Assembly (NCBI GenBank): GCA_903853895.1
Contig: CAINUX010000146.1
Span: 1 to 64,000, forward strand
Direction of reading: 5' to 3'
Source: an uncultured beta proteobacterium
GTDB lineage: Bacteria > Pseudomonadota > Gammaproteobacteria > Burkholderiales > Burkholderiaceae_C
Length of the DNA stretch: 64,000 nt
Of this stretch, positions 49,010 to 58,347 are shown one piece after another. Position 1 is the first letter of the stretch. Each line of letters starts with the position of its first letter. A program made the translations under genes and the position numbers. Below the pieces are notes generated by a model. The model did no database searches and was not told the DNA's origin. It was given only the letters and a program-made list of their open reading frames with translations.

Positions 49010-51496
49010 TTAGGCGGAGGTGACGGGAAAGGTGATGGCAAACGAAGCGCCGGGGCCCGCTTCAACCGTCAGCTTGCCACCTAGCTGCCCTGCCAAGTCG
49101 CCTACCAGTTGCAGGCCAAGGGAGTTGGTGCGCCGCTCTTCAAAATCTGGCGGCAGACCGGCACCCGTATCGCGCACGCGCAGGCACCACAGGGTTGGGC
49201 CGCCATCATTACCCGCGACCGGCTGCAATTCCACCTTGACTTCGCCCCGTTCGCCATGCGCAAAGCCGTGCTTGATGCAGTTGGAGATGAGTTCGTTGAC
49301 CAGCAGCCCGCATGGCGTTGCCTGGTCCAGACTGACCTGCACCGGGGCAAGATCCAGCACCAGACGAACCGCGCCGCTGGTATGGGCCTGCGCCCGAAAT
49401 GCCGCGCTGGCCACTTGGCGCACATAGGATTGCAGGTCCACCGAGGCAAAGGACCCTGACCGGTATAGCGTTTCGTGAACCAGCGCCATGGAGTGGATGC
49501 GCCCCTGCATCTCGTTCAGCACCGCCCGGGTGACGCCGTCGCCGGCACGGCTTCCCTCCAGGCGCAACAAGCTGGTAACGACCTGCAGGTTGTTCTTGAC
49601 CCGGTGGTGCACTTCGTTCAAAAGAGCGGTTTTCTCCTGCAGGGATGCTTGTAGCGCGTCCTCGTGGCGTCGTTGCACGGTGATGTCTTCCTTGAGTGCC
49701 ACATACTGGGACACCACGCCGTACGAATCCTGGATCGGGGCAATCACTGCACGTTCAACGAACAGCTCGCCGTTTCGTTTTTTGTTGTGGAATTCACCAT
49801 GCCAGACACCGCCCGCCCGAAGCGTGGTCCACAGGTCCACATACACCGAGGGCGGGGTCTGCCCCGATTGCAGAAAACGTGGATTGCGGCCGATGGACTC
49901 TTCTGGCGAATAACCAGTGATTTCGGAGAACCAGGGGTTGACATATTCAATCACCCCCACAAGGTCTGAAATCACAATGGCAATGGGGGCCTGCTCGGTA
50001 ATACGGGAAAGCTGACGCAGTCTTTTTTCGATCGCTTTGCGTTCGGTGATGTCATGAATAGATATCTGGCTGGCAGGCTGTCCGTTGAAAGTAATCGCCG
50101 CTCCGGCCACCTCGACATCGATCAGGTCTCCCGTGCAGGTCACAAACGTGTATTCCACCGACGGCATGACAATGCCTTCGACTACAGCCTGCCTGGCACG
50201 CGCCAGCGCCAGTGCATGGAAGTCAGGATGGATGAACTCTTGCAGCGGTTTGCCTAACAGTTCTTGCTCGGATTGCGCCTGCATCATCCGCACAGCGGCC
50301 GGGTTGGCAAAGGCGATGCGCCCCTGGGCGTGCACCACAATCCCCTCTGCCGTTAACCCCACCAGGTTGCGAAAACGGGCTTCACTTTCGGCCAGTGCGC
50401 TTTCCCGCAGGTGCAAAACCTCCAGCAAGTAGTTGAAGCTGCCGATCAGTTGCCCCACTTCGTCCGGGCGCGTGATGCTCAATGCATGGGGAAGACTGTC
50501 GCCTTCCTTTAGGCTGGAGAGGGTTTTGGCCGTGCTGAGCATCGGTTCAAGCTCACGTCCGAGCATCCATGCCGCCACAGCGCCCGCCACCAGCGCCAAC
50601 ACGGCCGCCATCAGCAACATCTTGCGGTGAATGGCCTGGATCGGCGCAAACGCTTCCTGCTCGGGCAGAAGCGCCATGATGTACCAGCCTGGTGCGGCAA
50701 CGGTGTGGGCAGCCGACACGTATTTCACACCCTGCGCGTCTACATACGGACCATAGCCTTCATACCCCTGTGCAAACCGGTCCATCATGGGGTTTTGCCC
50801 CAAGGCGGGCAATGCTGCCAGGCTCTGGCTCTTGTCCGTGGCCGTAACGATACGCCGGTGCTTGGGGTCGACCAGCACATAGCCACCGCCTTTGCCGTAG
50901 CGGTTTCCCAGGATTTGGTCCAGAAAATTGGCTTGCGCCAAATTGACCACCCCCACCAGCGCACCTACCACGGCGCCATCGTCGCTCCGAATCGGCACGG
51001 CCATCGATACCACCGGGGCTTTGAGCTGCCTGCCGATGACGGGCTCACTGACCGCCGCTCTGCCCTGTTTCAACGCCGCAATCACGTGGTCCCGATCCAT
51101 GAAGTTGACCCCGACCCGGCCCAATGCCGCAGGCACGGATGCAATGGCCGTTCCCTGCGTATCGGTGACGAAGACTCCAGCATCGAATAACTCTTGCAGC
51201 AGAGGACTTTCGGACAAGAAACCGTCCAGGGTCGCCGGATCTGACAGATGCGCGGAGGTAATCAGCCCCGACACCAGTTCGAGCCCTCGCAGGCGCGCCA
51301 CAACCTCCTGGTTGATCTCGGCAGCAACAATGGTGACCGTCGAAACTTGCTGTTGACCCACCAGTACTTGCAAGTCAGCACGTAATAGGCGCCCGGTAAT
51401 GAAAATCGTCGCCCCTATACTCACCATAAAAAGGGCCAATGCCAGCACGGTTACGCGTGTTCTGATCGAGCGCCAGCGGGAATATGCAATAGTCAT
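49010..51496 (-). CDS. Membrane sensor histidine kinase (HisKA_2 type) with Cache and PAS domains
   Basis: Inner-membrane kinase of 828 residues. Membrane segment 1 (VTVLALALFMVSIGATIFI), a double-Cache periplasmic domain to about residue 300 (GKGGYVLVDPKHRRIV), segment 2 (MLLMAAVLALVAGAVAAWML), a HAMP-like stretch and two PAS modules. The phospho-His is in LNEVHHRVKNNLQVVTSLLRLE, typical of HisKA_2, followed by a short ATPase domain ending at residue 828. No receiver is adjacent on the same operon start; candidates are the nearby receivers. A 17-base repeat lies 24 bases upstream. Confidence 0.9.
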   Translation of the reverse strand: MTIAYSRWRSIRTRVTVLALALFMVSIGATIFITGRLLRADLQVLVGQQQVSTVTIVAAEINQEVVARLRGLELVSGLITSAHLSDPATLDGFLSESPLLQELFDAGVFVTDTQGTAIASVPAALGRVGVNFMDRDHVIAALKQGRAAVSEPVIGRQLKAPVVSMAVPIRSDDGAVVGALVGVVNLAQANFLDQILGNRYGKGGGYVLVDPKHRRIVTATDKSQSLAALPALGQNPMMDRFAQGYEGYGPYVDAQGVKYVSAAHTVAAPGWYIMALLPEQEAFAPIQAIHRKMLLMAAVLALVAGAVAAWMLGRELEPMLSTAKTLSSLKEGDSLPHALSITRPDEVGQLIGSFNYLLEVLHLRESALAESEARFRNLVGLTAEGIVVHAQGRIAFANPAAVRMMQAQSEQELLGKPLQEFIHPDFHALALARARQAVVEGIVMPSVEYTFVTCTGDLIDVEVAGAAITFNGQPASQISIHDITERKAIEKRLRQLSRITEQAPIAIVISDLVGVIEYVNPWFSEITGYSPEESIGRNPRFLQSGQTPPSVYVDLWTTLRAGGVWHGEFHNKKRNGELFVERAVIAPIQDSYGVVSQYVALKEDITVQRRHEDALQASLQEKTALLNEVHHRVKNNLQVVTSLLRLEGSRAGDGVTRAVLNEMQGRIHSMALVHETLYRSGSFASVDLQSYVRQVASAAFRAQAHTSGAVRLVLDLAPVQVSLDQATPCGLLVNELISNCIKHGFAHGERGEVKVELQPVAGNDGGPTLWCLRVRDTGAGLPPDFEERRTNSLGLQLVGDLAGQLGGKLTVEAGPGASFAITFPVTSA

Positions 51497-51519
51497 AGCG
51501 TGTTGGCTGAAACGAATTA

Positions 51520-51536
51520 GCTATCAAAACAATAGC
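51520..51536. repeat. GCTAT-N7-ATAGC repeat, copy 2
   Basis: GCTAT-CAAAACA-ATAGC, with the arms extended by one more pair (A...T). Lies between the GGDEF-EAL stop and the HisKA_2 kinase start. Confidence 0.6.
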
Positions 51537-51559
51537 TTAATACGTATAATATACGGGGG

Positions 51560-53671
51560 CTAGAGGCCAATTTCTTCCGTAGCATTGGCCAGATCGGCAG
51601 CTGATACGGGGCGCGCAAAGTAGTAGCCCTGAAAAGCATCACAGTGGATGCCGGCCAGCACGTCGCGCTGCTCCACGGTCTCCACACCTTCGGCAATCAC
51701 CTGCAGGCCCAGGCTGTGCCCCAGGGCAATGATGGCTTGGGCGATGACCGCGTCATTGGGGTCACTCAACAGATCGCGCACAAATGACTGGTCAATCTTC
51801 AATTGGTCGAGCGGCAAGCGCTTGAGGTATGACAGTGACGAGTAGCCGGTGCCAAAGTCATCCAGCGAGAACTTCACGGCGTGGTCTTTCAGGGCATTCA
51901 TCTTGTTGATGACGCCCAGCACGTCGTGAACCAGCATGCTCTCGGTCAATTCCAGCTTGAGGTGCACCGGATTGGCACCGGTTTTCTGCAGGGCACCCAG
52001 GACACTGGCCACAAAGTCAGGCTGTGCGAACTGCAACGCGCTGACGTTGATCGACATGGTCCAGTGTGACTTTTCAGGGTCGTGTGCCCAGCGCGCCAGT
52101 TCTGCGCAAGCCTGCTCCAGCACCCATTGCCCTAGCGGCAGGATCATGCGGGTTTCTTCGGCCAACGCGATGAAGTCCGCCGGCGACACCATGCCGCGCA
52201 CGGCATGCTGCCATCGCACCAGAGCTTCGGCGCCAATGGGCTCGCCGTTGCGATTGACCTGGACCTGGTAGTACAAGACGAATTCCTGTTCGTCCAGGGC
52301 GCGCTGCAAGTCGGTCGCGCGCGCGGCGTGCGCCATCACGGCGGCCTGCATGGCTGCGTCGAAGAAGCGGAAAGTGGTCCTCCCGGCTTCCTTGGCGCGG
52401 TACATCGCAATCTCGGCGTTTTGCAGCAAAGCCTCCAGGCTGTACTCGTGCGCCAAAAAAACCACAATGCCCAGACTGGGTGTATTGCAGTGCGCGTGGC
52501 CTGCCAGTGAATAGGGCTTGCCCATCTCATGGAGCAATTTGGTAACCATGACCTCGGCCTGTTGGGCTGCCTCTTTGGCATCACGACTTAAGGCGCTGAG
52601 CAAAACCACAAATTCGTCACCGCCCAGGCGGGCAATCTGGTCGCTCTCGCGCACGCAGGCTTTGAGCCGCCCTGCTACCTGCTTGAGCAGTTCATCGCCC
52701 ATTTTGTGGCCCAGCGTGTCATTGAGCCGCTTGAAATGGTCCAGATCCAGCAGGATCAGAGCGCCATGCTCACCGCTACGGGCCGAGGACATCAGCACAT
52801 GCTTCAGGTTGTCGAGTAACAGCCGCCGATTGGGCAGATGGGTCAGGCGGTCATAGAAAGCCAGGTTGTAGATCTCCTCGGCCGCCTGGCGCTGCTGGCT
52901 CAGGTCGCGTGCGAGCGCAATGCACTCGGCTCGACCGGCGTGGGTGATTTCGGACAGTGTCAGGCTCAAGGGAAACACGCTGCCGTCCTGGCGCTGTCCG
53001 GTGAGTTCGCGGGTTTGACCGTCTGCGGTGCGTTCGTCCCCGTCTCGCACGAACCGGATAAAGTCCAGCAGGTGTTGACTCTGGTGCTGGGGCGTCAGCC
53101 TGGTAACGGGTGTGCCCAAGACTTCATGGGCAGCCGCAAAGCCAAAGATACGCCGCGCGGACAGGTTGCAGCTTTCGATGAGCCCGCCTTCGCCAATGGT
53201 GATGACGCCGTCTAGCATATTGTCCAGAATGGCCTGGCTATACAGACCTTCGTCGCGCAGCCGCGACTCCGCCTGACACTTGTACAGGGCCATCTCGATG
53301 ACGGTGCGCAGGTCACGCTCGGTGAACGGTTTCAGGATGTAGCCAAACGGCTCCGTCAACTTGGCGCGCGCCAGGGTCTCGTCGGCATCAAAAGCGGTCA
53401 AAAAGACGACGGGCACTGTGTGCTGGCTGTTGGTCCGAATGCTGTGGGCCGCCGCAATGCCATCCATTGCACCGGCGAGCTGAATGTCCATCACCACTAG
53501 GTCGGGCGGTGACTGGGCGACCATGGCGACCGCATCTTCACCCCGGGTGGTGTGACCTGCCACCGCATAACCCAGTTCACGCAACTGCATCTGAATGTCG
53601 CGGGCCACAATGGCCTCGTCTTCCACCACCAGGATGCGGGCTTTCTGTTGGGGTGCGTGCAGTGCGGACAT
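51560..53671 (-). CDS. Response regulator REC-PAS-GGDEF-EAL
   Basis: Cytosolic 703-residue c-di-GMP enzyme. The receiver (ILVVEDEAIVARD, Asp in LVVMDIQLAGAMDG) is of the PatA/AmiR-like type, followed by PAS (about 145-260), GGDEF and EAL domains. GGDEF is intact with RESD five residues before it (inhibition site), and EAL is intact (GAEALVRW, with LKLELTESM and DDFGTGYSS), so both synthesis and breakdown are possible. The shared upstream element lies 36 bases before its ATG, tying it to the chemotaxis genes. Confidence 0.93.
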   Translation of the reverse strand: MSALHAPQQKARILVVEDEAIVARDIQMQLRELGYAVAGHTTRGEDAVAMVAQSPPDLVVMDIQLAGAMDGIAAAHSIRTNSQHTVPVVFLTAFDADETLARAKLTEPFGYILKPFTERDLRTVIEMALYKCQAESRLRDEGLYSQAILDNMLDGVITIGEGGLIESCNLSARRIFGFAAAHEVLGTPVTRLTPQHQSQHLLDFIRFVRDGDERTADGQTRELTGQRQDGSVFPLSLTLSEITHAGRAECIALARDLSQQRQAAEEIYNLAFYDRLTHLPNRRLLLDNLKHVLMSSARSGEHGALILLDLDHFKRLNDTLGHKMGDELLKQVAGRLKACVRESDQIARLGGDEFVVLLSALSRDAKEAAQQAEVMVTKLLHEMGKPYSLAGHAHCNTPSLGIVVFLAHEYSLEALLQNAEIAMYRAKEAGRTTFRFFDAAMQAAVMAHAARATDLQRALDEQEFVLYYQVQVNRNGEPIGAEALVRWQHAVRGMVSPADFIALAEETRMILPLGQWVLEQACAELARWAHDPEKSHWTMSINVSALQFAQPDFVASVLGALQKTGANPVHLKLELTESMLVHDVLGVINKMNALKDHAVKFSLDDFGTGYSSLSYLKRLPLDQLKIDQSFVRDLLSDPNDAVIAQAIIALGHSLGLQVIAEGVETVEQRDVLAGIHCDAFQGYYFARPVSAADLANATEEIGL

Positions 53672-53706
53672 TGAACAGACGATAGCCGGTTGGCGGGGTC
53701 GACGGA

Positions 53707-53746
53707 ATCGGGCAAATACCTGACCACAACTCGGAAAATACCCTAG
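53707..53746 (-). promoter_or_regulatory. Shared upstream element, copy 2 (GGDEF-EAL gene)
   Basis: Minus strand: CTAGGGTATTT, 15 bases, then GGTATTTGCCCGAT, ending 36 bases before the start codon. The same as copies 1 and 3 in layout and spacing, although the rest of the leader differs. Confidence 0.75.
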
Positions 53747-53762
53747 TGCACCAAGGAACTGC

Positions 53763-54416
53763 TCATTCGGTGGCGGAAATCAGGCCCTCGCGGATCGCAT
53801 AGCGCACGAGGCCGGCTACTTCGTGAATATCGAGCTGCTTCATGAGCTGGGTGCGGTGCGTCTCCACGGTTTTGACGGACAGGTCCAGGCGGCGCGCAAT
53901 TTCCTTGGTACTCTGGCCTTCGGCGATCAGTTGCAGCACCTCACGCTGGCGTGGGGTCAAGGCTGCCTGCGCTGGCTCATCACTGCGCAAGCGGTGAACA
54001 TAGTCACTAACTACGCCCTTGGACACTGCCGGACTGAGATACGTCTCGCCCCGCAGGACGGCAGCAAGCGCCCATTCGAGCTCCAGCGGAGCCGCGTCTT
54101 TCAGGAGGTAGGCCACCGCGCCATGGCGCAAGGCCTGGCGCACGTATTCGGCACTCTGGTGCATGGACAGGATCAGCACGCGGATGTCTGGCCACGACTT
54201 GGTGATACGAGCGGTCGCCTCCAGGCCGTTGAGTCCGGGCATGGCAATGTCCATCAATACCACCTTGGGCTGCAATTTTTCAGCCAGTTCAAGCAGTGCC
54301 AGACCGTCCCCGGCCTCGCCCACCACCTCCATGCCGGGAATGGATTCGAGCAGTTTGCGCAGGCCCGCGCGCACCAGAGTGTGGTCATCAGCCAGCAGGA
54401 CGCGTGTGGTGTTCAA
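53763..54416 (-). CDS. NarL/LuxR-type response regulator
   Basis: A 217-residue DNA-binding regulator: receiver with VLLADDHTLVR and phospho-Asp in VVLMDIAMPGLNG, then a LuxR helix-turn-helix (LTPRQREVLQLIAEGQSTKEIARRL, SVKTVETHRTQLMKQLDI). The start overlaps the stop of the REC-kinase gene (ATGA), so the two form a coupled pair. Its binding sites are unknown; the shared upstream element is one candidate target. Confidence 0.93.
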   Translation of the reverse strand: MNTTRVLLADDHTLVRAGLRKLLESIPGMEVVGEAGDGLALLELAEKLQPKVVLMDIAMPGLNGLEATARITKSWPDIRVLILSMHQSAEYVRQALRHGAVAYLLKDAAPLELEWALAAVLRGETYLSPAVSKGVVSDYVHRLRSDEPAQAALTPRQREVLQLIAEGQSTKEIARRLDLSVKTVETHRTQLMKQLDIHEVAGLVRYAIREGLISATE

Positions 54417-55492
54417 GAGGATTCCTCGTGGTTGCGCCAGGGGCAGCGGAGTTGAACACTACTGCCACGACCCGGGGTGGACTCTATGTGCAGTTGCCCG
54501 CCGATCAGCGTGGCACGCTCCTGCATGCCCAGCACACCAATGCTCTCGCCGGCAATCGCGCGCGCGCGCGCCTCGTTCTGATCGAAGCCACAGCCATCAT
54601 CGGTTACCTGCAGTACCAATTGGTCTCCGTCGCGGTCCAGACGTATCTCCACTCGTTTGGCCTGGGCATGGCGTGCGATGTTGGTCAGTGCCTCCTGGAC
54701 GATGCGAAAGCAGGCGGTCTCGATGTCTGGCGCCAGTCGGGGTTGTGCGCGCACATGGTGAAAATTGACAACAAAACCGTTGCGGTTGGCACTTTGCTCG
54801 GTGATCCACTGCAATGCAGAGGGCAGACCCAGATCGTCGAGCATGGAAGGGCGCAAGTTGGTCGCCAGACGTCGAACCTGTTGCAAGGCATCTTCGACCA
54901 CGCGGATGTTTTCCTGGTTCAAATCCCGCAGGGCCTGGTCCTTAAGGCGTTCACTCAGCTGCAGGTTGATTTTGATGGCAGTCAAAGATTGGCCCAGTTC
55001 GTCGTGCAGTTCCAGCGCGACACGTCGGCGTTCGATTTCTTGCGCTTCCAGAACCCGACGCGACAGTGCCTTCAATTGGCGCGTGGTGTCGCGCAGTCGG
55101 GTCTCGGCCTGGTGTTTGTACAGAGCCATGGACACGGTGGTGTCCAGTTCGCGCTCTGTAAACGGCTTGTGCATGTAACCGAAAGGCTCGGTGAGCTTGG
55201 CGCGCTCCAGAACATCGTCAGCCGAAAATGCCGTGATGAAGACCACCGGCAAGTTGAACTGCTCCCGAATCCACCCTGCCGCAACGATACCGTCCTCGGG
55301 CCCGTCCAGCTGAATATCCATCAACACCAGATCGGGACGGGTTTTGGCGACCAGCGCCAGAGCTTTCTCGGCCGTGGACGCAATTCCCGCAGGCTCGTAA
55401 CCCAGATTCTTGATGAGCGACACGATGTCGCGGGCCACGATGGCTTCGTCCTCAACAACCAGTATCTTGGGCTTTTTGCTGACCAGCTGCAT
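54413..55492 (-). CDS. Receiver-linked histidine kinase (HisKA_3 type)
   Basis: Cytosolic protein of 359 residues: receiver (ILVVEDEAIVARDIV, Asp in LVLMDIQLDGPEDG) at 1-125, then a HisKA_3 dimerisation domain with the phospho-His in RRVALELHDELGQSLTAIK and an ATPase domain (RHAQAKRVEI, IGVLGMQERATLIGG). The receiver resembles that of the GGDEF-EAL protein at 51560. It probably phosphorylates the NarL-type regulator encoded immediately downstream. Confidence 0.92.
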   Translation of the reverse strand: MQLVSKKPKILVVEDEAIVARDIVSLIKNLGYEPAGIASTAEKALALVAKTRPDLVLMDIQLDGPEDGIVAAGWIREQFNLPVVFITAFSADDVLERAKLTEPFGYMHKPFTERELDTTVSMALYKHQAETRLRDTTRQLKALSRRVLEAQEIERRRVALELHDELGQSLTAIKINLQLSERLKDQALRDLNQENIRVVEDALQQVRRLATNLRPSMLDDLGLPSALQWITEQSANRNGFVVNFHHVRAQPRLAPDIETACFRIVQEALTNIARHAQAKRVEIRLDRDGDQLVLQVTDDGCGFDQNEARARAIAGESIGVLGMQERATLIGGQLHIESTPGRGSSVQLRCPWRNHEESS

Positions 55493-55644
55493 GCGCCCAC
55501 CTTTTGTTACGTTTGCTTACCTGCCTATAGGTTAGGTTATACCGCCAATCTTGTGTGGATATTAGGGTTGGAGGCTGATTTGTGCATTTGCCAAGAAATG
55601 CTTGGCCAAATATGCCTCTAGCCCTCGTCGAGTAAGAATTGTTC

Positions 55645-55661
55645 GCTATCTATTAAATAGC
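55645..55661. repeat. GCTAT-N7-ATAGC repeat, copy 3
   Basis: GCTAT-CTATTAA-ATAGC, arms extended by C...G. It overlaps the last three codons of the aminopeptidase gene and lies before the REC-kinase gene. Confidence 0.6.
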
Positions 55662-57455
55662 GTTTGTGCGCACACTCAGCCACGCCAGGGCATCCGGGCT
55701 GACCAGCGGGCTCAGGCGTGCACGGACCGTCGCGTGGTAAGCGTTGAGCCATTCGATCTCATCGGCGCGCATCAGGTCCCGGTCTATGCAGCGGGTGTCG
55801 ATGGGGCACAGCGTCAGCGTCTCAAACTCCAGGAAGTCGCCAAACGGTTCATCGGTGGAGGCCGCCACATTGAGCACCAGGTTCTCGATGCGCACGCCCC
55901 ACTGGCCGGCGCGGTACAGACCGGGCTCGATGGAGGTGATCATGCCGCTCTGCATGGCCATGTTGGCATCGGGAATGGCCTTGGAGATGCTTTGCGGGCC
56001 CTCATGTACTGCCAGGAAATAGCCCACGCCGTGGCCGGTGCCGTGGCCGTAGTCCATGCCGTGGGCCCATAGCGGTGCGCGGGCCAGCGCGTCCAGCATG
56101 GGCGACAGCGTGCCCAGCGGAAAGCGGGCGCGTGACAAGGCGATGGTGCCTTTGAGCACCAGTGTGTAGTCACGTTTCTGCGCGGCGCTGGGGGTGCCGA
56201 TGGGCCAGACGCGGGTGATGTCGGTGGTGCCACCGGGGTATTGGCCGCCGGAGTCGATCAGCAGCAGGCCGTTACCTTCGATCACGGCGTGGCTCTCGGG
56301 TGTGGCCCGGTAGTGGGGCATGGCGCCGTTGGCGTTAAAGCCCGCAATGGTGCTGAACGACAGGCCCACAAACCCCGGGCGCTTGGCGCGCTCGGCGGTG
56401 AGGCGCTCGTCAATCGTGATTTCAGTGATGCGTTCCTTGCCTTGCGCAGCTTCGAACCAGGCATAAAACTCGCACATCGCTGCACCGTCTTGCTCCATGG
56501 CGGTGCGCACATGGGCTGCTTCAGCCGCGCCCTTGCGGCTCTTGAGCAGCACGCTGGGGTTGATGGCCTCGACCACCTTCACGGTTGCCGGTGCACTCTC
56601 GCGCAGGCCAAGCGTCACGCGGCGCGGGTCCAGCAGCAGCACGGCGCTGGCAGGCAACGCCGCCAGCGCGGCGCCGGCCTGGGCGTAATCGTGCACGGCA
56701 ACACCGTCGCTCTGCAGTCGGGCCACTACGTCCTCAGGGACTTTTCCGTTCGCCACAAACAGCATGGCCGCGTGAATGTCGACCAGGGCATGGGCCAGAA
56801 ACACTGGGTTGTAGGACACGTCCGAGCCGCGTAGGTTGAACAGCCAGGCAATGTCGTCCACAGTCGAGATGAAATGGTGGCTGGCGCCATGCCCGACCAT
56901 GGCGGCGCGCACCTGTGCCAGCTTGGCAGTGCGGGGCGCGCTGGCAAAGGCGGCGTCGTGTTCGTACACCGGCGCCTGTGGCAAGGCCGCGCGGTCGGTC
57001 CAGATGTGGGCAAACAGGTCAATTCCGGTCTGCAGCGTGGCGCCAACCTTGGTCAGGGCCTCGCGCAACTGCTGAGCGGCCGCCAAACCCAATACCGCAC
57101 CGTCCACCCCCACCGCTTGGCCCGCACCGACATTGTTCGCCAGCCACTGCACATGGTGGGTGGCGGCACCGCTTTCGATCTTGACCAGTTCAATGCCGCT
57201 GCCGGCCAGCTCGGTTTTGGCTTGCGTCCAGTAGCGGCTGTCGGCAAACAATGCGGCCCGTGTGGTCGTGACTACCAACGTCGCCATGGAGCCGGTAAAG
57301 CCCGACAGCCACTCCCGCCCTTGCCAGCGCGCGGGGAGGTATTCAGACAGGTGCGGGTCGCTGGACGGCACCAGGCAGGCCGCCAGCCCCAGCTCCTTCA
57401 AGGCTGCTTGGGCGGTGGCAATGCGTTGGGCAAAAACAGAGGGCGTGGCAGTCAT
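55653..57455 (-). CDS. Xaa-Pro aminopeptidase (M24B family)
   Basis: Cytosolic metallopeptidase of 600 residues in the long, three-domain form (like eukaryotic APP1). It begins MTATPSVFAQRIATAQAAL; the catalytic domain has metal ligands in LLIDSGGQYPGGTTDITR (two Asp), GHGTGHGVG (His), and the Glu in SIEPGLY. AAGGAA precedes ATG 57455. It releases N-terminal residues before proline. Stands alone on its strand. Confidence 0.93.
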   Translation of the reverse strand: MTATPSVFAQRIATAQAALKELGLAACLVPSSDPHLSEYLPARWQGREWLSGFTGSMATLVVTTTRAALFADSRYWTQAKTELAGSGIELVKIESGAATHHVQWLANNVGAGQAVGVDGAVLGLAAAQQLREALTKVGATLQTGIDLFAHIWTDRAALPQAPVYEHDAAFASAPRTAKLAQVRAAMVGHGASHHFISTVDDIAWLFNLRGSDVSYNPVFLAHALVDIHAAMLFVANGKVPEDVVARLQSDGVAVHDYAQAGAALAALPASAVLLLDPRRVTLGLRESAPATVKVVEAINPSVLLKSRKGAAEAAHVRTAMEQDGAAMCEFYAWFEAAQGKERITEITIDERLTAERAKRPGFVGLSFSTIAGFNANGAMPHYRATPESHAVIEGNGLLLIDSGGQYPGGTTDITRVWPIGTPSAAQKRDYTLVLKGTIALSRARFPLGTLSPMLDALARAPLWAHGMDYGHGTGHGVGYFLAVHEGPQSISKAIPDANMAMQSGMITSIEPGLYRAGQWGVRIENLVLNVAASTDEPFGDFLEFETLTLCPIDTRCIDRDLMRADEIEWLNAYHATVRARLSPLVSPDALAWLSVRTNAI

Positions 57456-57522
57456 CGCGGTTCCTTGTGGGAAGGGTGTTGGCGCCGGGGTGGGGCGCAA
57501 ACCCGCGATTGTAGGACTGCTC

Positions 57523-57786
57523 TTATAGCCGTGTGACCCCCGGCAAATAGCCGACCAAATGGCCGTCTACGTACAGCGCGCCTTCCGGGGCGCCTGCCTC
57601 GGCGTAGAACTCGAACACCTGCGCGCCGCGACTGCGTTCACGCGCACGTTCGGCGGCGCTGAGGCTGCGCGCAAGGCGAGTCAGGCTGCGGCTGGCAACG
57701 CGCAAAAGGGTTGCCAACAAGTGGCGGACAGACGAACCGCCTGGGGTGAGGTAGGGCAGGGTCCGTGTGGGCAAACTGGTCATCAT
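57523..57786 (-). CDS. Small hypothetical protein
   Basis: An 87-residue basic protein with Arg-rich middle (RVASRSLTRLARSLSAAERARERSR) and a C-terminal part (FEFYAEAGAPEGALYVDGHLVGYLPGVTRL; begins FEFYAEAG and ends GYLPGVTRL) that looks folded. Not recognised. It follows a 45-residue reading frame by about 50 bases, so the two may form a small operon after the terminator at 58018. Coding nature supported by frame length and codon bias only. Confidence 0.45.
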   Translation of the reverse strand: MMTSLPTRTLPYLTPGGSSVRHLLATLLRVASRSLTRLARSLSAAERARERSRGAQVFEFYAEAGAPEGALYVDGHLVGYLPGVTRL

Positions 57787-57837
57787 GATGGTGTCTCCTG
57801 GCTGGGCGGCCGCACCAAGGGCGGGCGCCGGATTGAA

Positions 57838-57975
57838 CTAACAACAGGGGGGTTTCGAAAGGCCGGGCACGCAGCGTCGCGAGCGGCCGGTCAGCAGCGG
57901 GCGTTTGTTCTGGCTGCCATCGGCAGTGAACAGGGGCGGGCACATATTGGGTGGGATCAGGGTCATATGGGTCAT
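57838..57975 (-). CDS. Possible small protein with a proline-rich start
   Basis: A 45-residue frame (MTHMTLIPPNMCPPLF..., ending SKPPCC) with AAGGA six bases before ATG 57975; an ATG at 57981 also exists but would abut the ribosome site. Contains three cysteines. Not recognised. Lies between a strong minus-strand terminator and the 87-residue small gene. Confidence 0.35.
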   Translation of the reverse strand: MTHMTLIPPNMCPPLFTADGSQNKRPLLTGRSRRCVPGLSKPPCC

Positions 57976-57981
57976 GGTCAT

Positions 57982-58347
57982 TCCTTCTTTGGAAGTGGGG
58001 CGGCAAAAAAACTGGCGAAAAAAAGCCCGGGACTGCTTACGCACCCGGGCCTGTGGAGAATGCTTTGCGCTTTTGAAATGCGCTCAGCCCACGGGCGCCC
58101 CCGGATGGGTGCGACGGTTGATTCCAGCGGACAGGTCATGGCCCCATGGATTGCCCAACGGCTGCGCCTGGCGGCGCTGGCTGCGGCAAATACCTAGAGA
58201 AAGAAACAGGACCATGTCTATCGGTTGGAGGGTTGATCGGAACTGTGGTGGCGAGGCCCCTTGGGCATGTGCGCGACTACAAACTTGCTCAAATGATAAA
58301 CGAAACATTATCTTGAGCAAATGGTATTTATCCCAATTGACGCGTGA
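57982..58347. other. Intergenic stretch with a terminator
   Basis: About 365 bases. It contains the minus-strand terminator at 58018-58050 and an A-rich leader to the small gene at 57975. The remainder (58051-58347) has an open frame on the minus strand but no ribosome site or homology I can recognise. Confidence 0.5.
58018..58050 (-). terminator. Strong rho-independent terminator
   Basis: On the minus strand GCCCGGG and CCCGGGC pair around a 12-base loop and are followed by seven T. It lies 300 bases after the DNA-binding protein stop and about 40 bases before a small gene, so it either ends a leader transcript or acts as an attenuator. Confidence 0.8.

Noticed and set aside
36801-53746. 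Shared upstream element as a sigma-28 or sigma-54 promoter
   Set aside because: GCCYGAT recalls the sigma-28 -10 (GCCGATAA), but no TAAA-type -35 lies 11 bases upstream, and the GG/GC pair of sigma-54 promoters is missing.
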